Shown here: piece after piece, positions 1 to 5,800 of the stretch
How the letters are laid out: each line of letters opens with the position of its first letter
How positions within the stretch are numbered: position 1 is the first letter of the stretch
DNA from: Candidatus Omnitrophota bacterium
Lineage (GTDB): Bacteria; Omnitrophota; Koll11; Aquiviventales; Aquiviventaceae
Assembly (NCBI GenBank): GCA_016196415.1
Contig: JACPXS010000142.1
Span: 1-7,176 of the forward strand
Reading direction: 5' to 3'
DNA: 7,176 nucleotides
The notes under the pieces: model-generated
What the model saw: the letters and a program-made list of their open reading frames with translations, nothing else
Database searches by the model: none
Told to the model about the DNA's origin: nothing
Program-made: the position numbers and the translations under genes

Positions 1-120
1 CAGCAGTTCGTTGAACGCTGTGGCCATCCATGAGGCGGGTGGCGCCGGTGGGGGCCCCACGCCAGCGCGCAGCCTGCCGGTCGAGGCCTGCAGGGCCGAA
101 GCCGACAACGGCGGCCAGGC

Positions 121-149
121 GGGCGAGCACTGCCGTGGGGCGCAGCGGC
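121..149 (+). repeat. GC-rich direct repeat, copy 1
   Basis: This segment starts GGGCGAG and ends CGCAGCGGC. It matches 7143-7174 in the same orientation: 17 of the first 20 bases are identical, the second copy has 3 extra bases (TGG), and the last 9 bases are identical. Two related copies some 7 kb apart, both in non-coding DNA and bracketing the operon, suggest a dispersed repeat family rather than chance. The family is not one I can name. The second copy runs into the window edge, so its full length is unknown. Confidence 0.5.
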
Positions 150-186
150 GCGCCCTCCGCCTGCGGCGTGCGGCACTCCCTTCGCC

Positions 187-242
187 GACCCGCTTCGCGG
201 GTCCCCCGGCTCGGTCGCAGGACCCGCCCCTCGGATGCGGGT
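187..242. repeat. two hairpins sharing ACCCGC/GCGGGT arms
   Basis: The first hairpin pairs GACCCGC (187-193) with GCGGGTC (197-203) around a 3-base loop. The second pairs ACCCGC (222-227) with GCGGGT (237-242) around a 9-base loop. Both use the same arm sequence, so they could also pair with each other in alternative folds. A weaker 5-bp hairpin (245-249 with 253-257) follows directly. They lie upstream of the HIT gene and may be part of a structured leader or a dispersed palindromic repeat. No T-run follows, so they do not look like intrinsic terminators. Confidence 0.45.
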
Positions 243-316
243 GGCAGCAGATTGCTGACTCGGGACACTAGCGCGGCTGGCTGTGTCACGCGCCATCCTC
301 TGACCGCGCCCGCGTC

Positions 317-324
317 GGGAGGGA
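317..324 (+). promoter_or_regulatory. ribosome binding site of the HIT gene
   Basis: The purine run GGGAGGGA contains GGAGG (318-322), placed 5 bases before the ATG at 328. This supports that ATG as the true start, since the next in-frame ATG lies well inside the conserved domain. Confidence 0.75.
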
Positions 325-327
325 TCC

Positions 328-813
328 ATGGCTGAGTTTGATCGGCTCTGGGCGCCCTGGCGCAGCACCCTGTTCACGAAACGCCCGGCTCGCGGCTGTA
401 TCTTCTGCATCGCCAAACGATCCAGGGCGAATCGTCGGCATCATGTCATCGCTCGAGGCGCGTTGGTCTTCGCCCTGCTCAACCGCTATCCGTACAACAA
501 CGGCCATCTGATGATCGCGCCCTACCGGCATGTGGGCACCTTGGCGGCGTTGAGCGCCAAGGAGTGGCACGACATCTTCATCATGAGCCAACGGCTCACG
601 AAGCGGTTACAGACCCTGTTGCATCCCCATGGGCTGAACATCGGGTTCAACCTCGGACGGAGCGCCGGGGCGGGCATCGTCGGACATTTGCATCTGCACA
701 TCGTCCCGCGCTGGATCGGGGACACAAATTTCATGACCGCCCTCGCTTCCACCAAGGTCATCTCGCAATCGCTGGACGCGCTCTACACGCTCCTGACCTC
801 TCCCGAGTCATGA
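328..813 (+). CDS. HIT-family nucleotide hydrolase/transferase
   Basis: This is a 161-residue HIT (histidine triad) protein. The family hydrolyses or transfers nucleotidyl groups on substrates such as Ap4A, ADP-sulfate or AMP-lysine, through a nucleotidyl-histidine intermediate in the cytoplasm. The triad is HLHLHIVPRW at residues 120-129, with His120, His122 and His124; the middle histidine is the expected nucleophile. The N-terminus has LWAPWR (7-12) and GCIFC (23-27). The two cysteines are commonly zinc ligands in this subgroup, which resembles bacterial Ap4A-phosphorylase-like HIT proteins. NNGH (57-60) is the usual strand before the substrate pocket. The length is normal for the family and the gene is complete. 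It is the first gene of the run, and its TGA overlaps the ATG of the dNTPase gene (ATGA), implying translational coupling. The precise substrate cannot be read from sequence. Confidence 0.93.
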   Translation: MAEFDRLWAPWRSTLFTKRPARGCIFCIAKRSRANRRHHVIARGALVFALLNRYPYNNGHLMIAPYRHVGTLAALSAKEWHDIFIMSQRLTKRLQTLLHPHGLNIGFNLGRSAGAGIVGHLHLHIVPRWIGDTNFMTALASTKVISQSLDALYTLLTSPES

Positions 814-2000
814 CGTCACTCTCAAGCGAATCGGCCGCCACGCTGATCTCCCGGGAAGAGCTGGAAGCCCGCGAGGAGCACTGGCTGGCCCCCTATGGGA
901 TGAAGAGCCGATTCAGCAAAGGCCGGCAGCATCCTGAGCCGGAAGATCCGTACCGGACCGTCTATCGGCGCGATCGAGACCGGATCATCCATACCACCGC
1001 GTTTAGGCGGCTCGAGTATAAAACCCAGGTCTTCGTCAACCATGAAGGCGATCACTACCGCACCCGGTTAACCCACACCCTGGAGGTTGCGCAGATCGCC
1101 GTCTCGATTGCGCGGGCGCTTCGCGTGAATGAAGATCTGGTTGACGTGGTCGCACTGGCCCACGATATCGGCCATCCCCCCTTTGGCCATGCGGGGGAAG
1201 ACGCGCTCCGAGAGCTGATGGCGGGGCACGGCGGGTTCGATCACAACATCCAGGGGCTCCGGATCGTGGATCTGCTGGAGGCCCGGTATCCGGACTTCCC
1301 GGGGCTCAACCTCACCTGGGAAGTACGGGAGAGCATCAACAAGCACCGCACACCGTATGATCATCCCGGCATGCAGGTCGCCCTTGACCCCAGCCGCGCT
1401 CCGCTGGTGGAAAGCCAGATCGCCGATATCGCCGATGAGATCGCCTATGACAACCACGATCTCGATGACGGCCTAAGATCCGGCATCCTCAAGGAAGACG
1501 ACCTCACCGATCTGCAACTCTGGCAGGACGCTCGCGAAGCGGTTGAATCGCCCGGCGCGCGGCTGGATCCTGAGATCCGGAAATACCAGATCATCCGGCA
1601 TCTCATCAATCGCCAGGTGACCGATTTGATTCACACGACCATTGAGCGGCTCAAGCGGTCTCACATCGATTCCGTGGAGGCTGTGCGCGCGTGCCCCGAA
1701 CGGCTCGTCGCCTTCAGCGAACCGGTGAGCCGACTCCGCACACCGCTGAAGCGGGTGCTCTGGAACCAGTTCTACCACCATGATCGCGTGGTCCGCATGG
1801 CCGATAAGGCCAAACGATTCATCGGCGAGCTCTTCTACCTCTACATGAACAAGCCGGGACAACTCCCGCGCGCCACGCGCGCCCGGATCGATCGCGGGGA
1901 GGACCCGTCCCGGGTGGTGTGCGATTACATCGCCGGCATGACTGATCGGTACTGTTTAGAAGAATATCAGAAGCTCTTCGACCCGTTCGAGCGCGTCTAA
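810..2000 (+). CDS. dGTPase-like dNTP triphosphohydrolase (HD domain)
   Basis: This 396-residue protein belongs to the deoxyguanosinetriphosphate triphosphohydrolase-like family, which cleaves dNTPs to deoxynucleoside plus triphosphate and so controls dNTP pools. The HD metal site is visible: His89 (in RLTHTLEV), His118-Asp119 (in ALAHDIGHPPFGH) and Asp214 (in IAYDNHDLDD). Other family marks are the N-terminal FRRLEYKTQVF (65-75), FDHNIQGLRI (143-152) and the C-terminal DYIAGMTDRY (372-381). The length is that of the shorter dNTPase class, not the longer E. coli Dgt. The frame is open further upstream to 564, but that part only overlaps the HIT gene. The ATG at 810 puts the start just before the conserved region and gives the 4-base ATGA overlap; no strong ribosome binding site is visible, consistent with coupled translation. 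It is complete, with a TAA stop. Nucleotide preference is unknown, as many relatives act on several dNTPs. Confidence 0.95.
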   Translation: MTSLSSESAATLISREELEAREEHWLAPYGMKSRFSKGRQHPEPEDPYRTVYRRDRDRIIHTTAFRRLEYKTQVFVNHEGDHYRTRLTHTLEVAQIAVSIARALRVNEDLVDVVALAHDIGHPPFGHAGEDALRELMAGHGGFDHNIQGLRIVDLLEARYPDFPGLNLTWEVRESINKHRTPYDHPGMQVALDPSRAPLVESQIADIADEIAYDNHDLDDGLRSGILKEDDLTDLQLWQDAREAVESPGARLDPEIRKYQIIRHLINRQVTDLIHTTIERLKRSHIDSVEAVRACPERLVAFSEPVSRLRTPLKRVLWNQFYHHDRVVRMADKAKRFIGELFYLYMNKPGQLPRATRARIDRGEDPSRVVCDYIAGMTDRYCLEEYQKLFDPFERV

Positions 2001-2007
2001 CCAGCTC

Positions 2008-2015
2008 AGGAGGAA
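2008..2015 (+). promoter_or_regulatory. strong ribosome binding site of the lipoprotein gene
   Basis: AGGAGGAA ends 2 bases before the ATG at 2018, and its AGGAGG core ends 4 bases before it. It lies in the 17-base gap after the dNTPase stop. The match to the anti-Shine-Dalgarno sequence is near perfect, though the spacing is slightly short, and it fixes the start of the lipoprotein gene. Confidence 0.8.
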
Positions 2016-2017
2016 CC

Positions 2018-2761
2018 ATGCGGTATCTCGCGATCGGCTTGATCGGCCTATGCTGTGTGATCGGTTGTGCATCGAAAAAGAGCTCGCTCTTGCTGGAGCG
2101 CCAGGCCCGCGGGCCGTTGGATGAGGAGCCGATGATCGCCAGACCGGTCCTCTGGACCCTCGAACCGGTCATGCAAACACAAGCTCGGGAAGGGGTCGAG
2201 GTCGCCGTCAATTACGCGTCGCGGGAGTACCTCAGGAACCTCTTCAGCAACCGAAACCTGTTTGGCGGCTACGCGGGCCCAAGCCCCTACTATCCGGAAT
2301 ACCTGGTCTTCTATGTGAAGATCACCAACCGTAGCCCGCAGAAGATCCGGCTGAACCCGGCAGAGTTCACCCTCGTCGATGATCGGGGCAACCAATACGG
2401 GACGGTCGGGGTTGATTACGTGACGGCCTTTTCGGAATATCGCAAGCCCATGACATCCTCCACCCGCGAGTTGCTTGAAAGCGCCAGCCCGGGATATTTC
2501 GGCGTCAGCATCCCGTTGGGGAGAATGATTGCGAAAAAACCTCAGGGCCAATTCGCCCAGCTCCAACAGTCATCCCTGCAGCCAGGGTATTTGTTCCCAG
2601 GCGTGGTCTATGACGGACTGATCGCGTTTTGGAACCCCACGCCCCAGGCCAAGAAACTCCGCTTGCTGATCACCAACATCAAGACCGCCTTTGACGCCAC
2701 CGACTCGCCCAACACTGCACTGGAGTTCCCGTTTGACTTCGCCGCGACCGCTCAGGAATAA
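2018..2761 (+). CDS. lipoprotein of unknown function
   Basis: This is a 247-residue secreted protein. Residues 1-16 form a short lipoprotein signal peptide: Arg2, then a hydrophobic core, then lipobox V-I-G-C with the lipidated cysteine at 17. Residue +2 is Ala, not Asp, so by the E. coli rule it would go to the outer membrane. The mature part has no catalytic motif that I recognise. A stretch around residues 90-135 (YLVFYVKITNRSP, then LNPAEFTLVDDRGNQYG) has the look of an immunoglobulin-like beta-sandwich of the kind found in DUF4352-type surface proteins. Near the C-terminus, PGYLFPGVVYDGLIAFW followed by LRLLITNI fits the last strands of such a fold. This is fold resemblance only. It sits 17 bases after the dNTPase gene, and its 3' end may overlap the helicase frame. 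Any functional tie to the neighbouring DNA and nucleotide enzymes is unclear. Confidence 0.85.
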   Translation: MRYLAIGLIGLCCVIGCASKKSSLLLERQARGPLDEEPMIARPVLWTLEPVMQTQAREGVEVAVNYASREYLRNLFSNRNLFGGYAGPSPYYPEYLVFYVKITNRSPQKIRLNPAEFTLVDDRGNQYGTVGVDYVTAFSEYRKPMTSSTRELLESASPGYFGVSIPLGRMIAKKPQGQFAQLQQSSLQPGYLFPGVVYDGLIAFWNPTPQAKKLRLLITNIKTAFDATDSPNTALEFPFDFAATAQE

Positions 2762-2806
2762 CCCTCAGCGACAGCGCGAGCGGGACCCCAGTCAATCCCT
2801 CGACGC

Positions 2807-2854
2807 GGCCCACAGCCTCCCTCGACTCCGCTCGGGACAGGCTGGCCGTGGGCC
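2807..2854. repeat. palindromic dispersed-type repeat between lipoprotein and helicase
   Basis: Outer arms GGCCCAC (2807-2813) and GTGGGCC (2848-2854) pair, and inner arms CAGCCT (2813-2818) and AGGCTG (2839-2844) pair, with a short bulge on the right side. Within the loop, CCC and GGG can pair further around CTCGACTCCGCTC. The core CGACTCCGCTCGGGACAGGC resembles a family of short palindromic elements that I recall as frequent between genes in several environmental bacterial genomes; in translation they give peptides such as LRSGQA or CPERSRG, as this one does. It may act as a REP-like mRNA stabiliser or attenuator. There is no T-run, so it is not a classic terminator. Confidence 0.6.
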
Positions 2855-2879
2855 CTCACTCGCCTCACACGATCCTCTG

Positions 2880-5800
2880 TTGGATGATCTCACCCCAACC
2901 CAGCGAGAGGCCGTCCTGCATGAGGGGGGGCCGCTCCTCATCATTGCGGGCGCGGGGACGGGGAAAACAACGGTGATCACCCGCCGCATGGCGTGGCTCA
3001 TCACCACCAACCGGGCTCAGCCCCATGAGGTGCTGGCGTTGACGTTCACGGACAAAGCGGCCGCCGAGATGGAGGAGCGGGTTGATCTCTTGGTGCCGTA
3101 CGGCTACGTGGACGTTTCCATCCGAACCTTCCACGCGTTTGGCGACGAGCTCCTTCGGGACCACGCGCTCAACGTCGGCCTGACCCCTAATTTTCGCGTG
3201 CTCTCTCACGCCGAACAGCTGGTGTTCCTCCGCCAGCACGTCTTCGAGTTGCCGCTTGACACCCTCCGGCCGCTCACCGATCCGACTCGGTTTCTGGAGC
3301 TACTCGCCCGGGTCTTTGCGCGCGCCAAAGATGAGGCCGTCAGTCCGGAGCAGTTCCTGGTCCATGCCCAGGACGTGCAGCGTCAAGCGGAAGCAGCGCC
3401 GCATGACCCTTCGCGCATCGCCGAGGCGCGTCGGACCATGGAGCTGGCGCGCGGGTACGCCGCGTATCGGCAGCTGTTGCGGCAGGCCGATGCGGTCGAT
3501 TTCGGCGATCAAGTCCTGCTCGCCATCGAGTTGCTGGAAGGCCAGCCGGATGTTCTCGCCGCCGTCCGATCGCGGTTCCGTTATCTCCTCATCGATGAAT
3601 TCCAGGACACCAACTACGCCCAGTTCCGCTTACTCCAGCTGCTCGCGCACCCGACGGCCAACGTGACCGTTGTCGCCGATGACGATCAATGTCTCCCACG
3701 CGGCACATTGATTTCTACTCCCCAAGGATCTCGACCAATCGAAGAGATCGCCAGAGGGCAGGAGGTGTTCACCGCGGTGGGGAAGGGTCACGTCGGCATT
3801 CAGAAGGTCACACGGGTCTTTCGCTCTACAAAATCTGTGCGCCTGTTGACCTTCAGGACCCGGGAGGGACGGACGATCAGCGTGACCGACAACCATAAGA
3901 TGTTTGCGTTCATCCCCTCCGTCGCAAGCCGCCGGGACCTCCATTATGTCTACCTCATGCATCGACAGGACGTGGGATGGCGGTTGGGCGTCACGAATGA
4001 CCTCGCGACGCGGTTACGGCTTGAGCGCTCCGCGGACCGCATCATCGGCATTCAGAGATTCGCCTCAGACAGTGAAGCAAGATTCCACGAAACCTTCTGG
4101 TCACTCAGATACGGGATTCCAACCACGGTGTTTAAAATCCGTGAGGGCGTGGCAATCCAAGGTGAGCTGCTCACTCGCCTCCACACTCTGCTCGACACCA
4201 ATCACCGCGTTGAGCGCCTTGCCCGTGACCTGCATGTCGACCTCCACGCCCACCATGTCTGCTTGGATGGAGTCCACCGTGGGAGCAGCCATCGAGTGAA
4301 AATCAACCTCTCCATGTGTGCCAGGCGCTACAGAGCAACGCACAGCGTGGGAACCATCCTCAAACAGCCAAGCATCCTCCACACGGTACGAATTCAAACT
4401 TCAAACCCTGAAGCGGCTGCGAAGCTGAAAGCCACGGGTGTCCCGGTCCATGCCGGTCCACATGGTGTGACGGTCTCACTGGCCTTCGCCGACCTCAAGG
4501 AGGCTGGCGCGATGGCGGAGCGGCTCGCGCAGGCTGTTGATGGCATCCTCGAAACGACCTGCTCCGTCGGCCGCTTCCATACAGAACACACCCCGGCACT
4601 CCTGATGCCAGCCAAAAACGTGCTGTGTGGGCAGTACCTCCCAGTGCTGGATGCTGAGCGTGCTCAGGTGTTATACGATGAAGTGGTGGCGGTTGATGAA
4701 ACGGTGAAGACATGCGAGGTGTTTGATCTGGAAGTTGACCGGACGCACAATTTCATCGCCGACGGCGTCGTGGTGCATAACTCCATCTATAAGTGGCGCG
4801 GGGCCGCAATCAGCAACGTCTTGAAATTTCTGGACCACTACACGGGCGTCCGCACCGTCGTGTTGACCGAGAACTTCCGCTCCAGCCAGCCCCTCCTGGA
4901 TTGCGCCTACCGCCTGATTCGTTTCAATGACCCGGATCGCCTCGAAGCCCGACAGGGGATCAACAAAAAACTGATCGCCCGCGCAACCCACCCCCCAGCG
5001 GAGCCCCGCTTCCACGTGTTTGATGACGTCTCCAGCGAAGCGGATTGGGTCGCGCGCACCATCCGAGAAGCCGTCGAGTCCGGCTCGCGCCATCCCGGCG
5101 ATTTCGCCATTCTGGTGCGTTCCAACCGTGAAGCGGATCTTTTCCTGCGAGCACTGAACGTGGCGGGCATCCCGTGGCAGTTCAGCGGCTCGAGCGCCCT
5201 CTTCGCACGCGAGGAGAGCAAGATGCTTCTCTCCTGTCTCAAGGCGCTGGCAGACCCGGACGATAGCGTGAGCTGGTACCATGTCGCAAGCTCACCCTTG
5301 TATCGCTGCCCCATGGACGATTTGGCCAAGGCGCTCGCGCAGGCGAGGAAAACCAATCAAAGCCTGCGCGCGGTCATCGAACGGCTTGCGGAAGATCCCG
5401 CGCTTGACGCATCGCTCTCAGAGGAAGGGAAGCGCCAGTTGGGGCAACTCGTGACTGATCGGACGCGACTGCTGGAGCTTTCCCGCACGCACTCCAGCGG
5501 CCAGGTGCTCTACCGATGGCTCACCGATCAGGGGCTCCTCGCAGCCTTGAGCCGCGCAGAACGGCTTGAAGACGCCCTGCGGCTACAAACGATCGCGCAG
5601 TTTTTCCAGCAGTTGAGGCGCGTGGAGGGGCTAGCCGGTGAGCGGCTGCCCGAGCTGATGCAGCACCTTGAGCTGTTTCAGGCGATGGGCAATGAGCCGC
5701 TGGATGAGGATGACGCCTGGGCCGATCGGGTCAACGTCTTCACCATCCACAAAGCCAAGGGGCTGGAGTTTCCGGTGGTGTTTCTTGTCGGGCTTGTGCA

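Larger units (their letters stand above)
1..327. other. 5' flank without a convincing gene
   Basis: No open frame here looks like a protein. The frames that stay open are Ala/Arg/Pro-rich, begin at weak starts and have no ribosome binding site, as expected by chance in GC-rich DNA. The stretch holds one copy of a GC-rich direct repeat (121-149), three small hairpins (187-203, 222-242, 245-257) and, at its end, the ribosome binding site of the HIT gene. I could not find a sigma-70-like promoter with both boxes, a tRNA or a known riboswitch. The operon promoter may lie here but is not recognisable by eye. Confidence 0.6.

Noticed and set aside
1..27. Minus-strand start ATG at 27 reading MATAFNELL off the left edge
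   Set aside because: It reads like a plausible N-terminus but is only nine codons long, and no ribosome binding site lies upstream on that strand. Too little to call a gene.
11..335. Two overlapping plus-strand frames (86 and 101 codons) before the HIT gene
   Set aside because: Composition is Ala/Arg/Pro-rich with no recognisable domain; there is no ribosome binding site, and the second frame overlaps the HIT start. They look like chance frames in GC-rich DNA.
564..809. N-terminal extension of the dNTPase frame
   Set aside because: It overlaps the HIT gene in another frame and translates to low-complexity His/Arg-rich sequence; the family begins near the ATG at 810.
3690..4781. LAGLIDADG or HNH endonuclease within the intein
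   Set aside because: I looked for the LAGLIDADG dodecapeptide and for an HNH pattern and saw neither; the GIY-YIG spacing fits better.
3690..4781. Intein region as a separate gene or an intron
   Set aside because: It is in frame with both sides without a stop, has complete splicing blocks, and joining the protein segments restores motif III, so protein splicing explains it.
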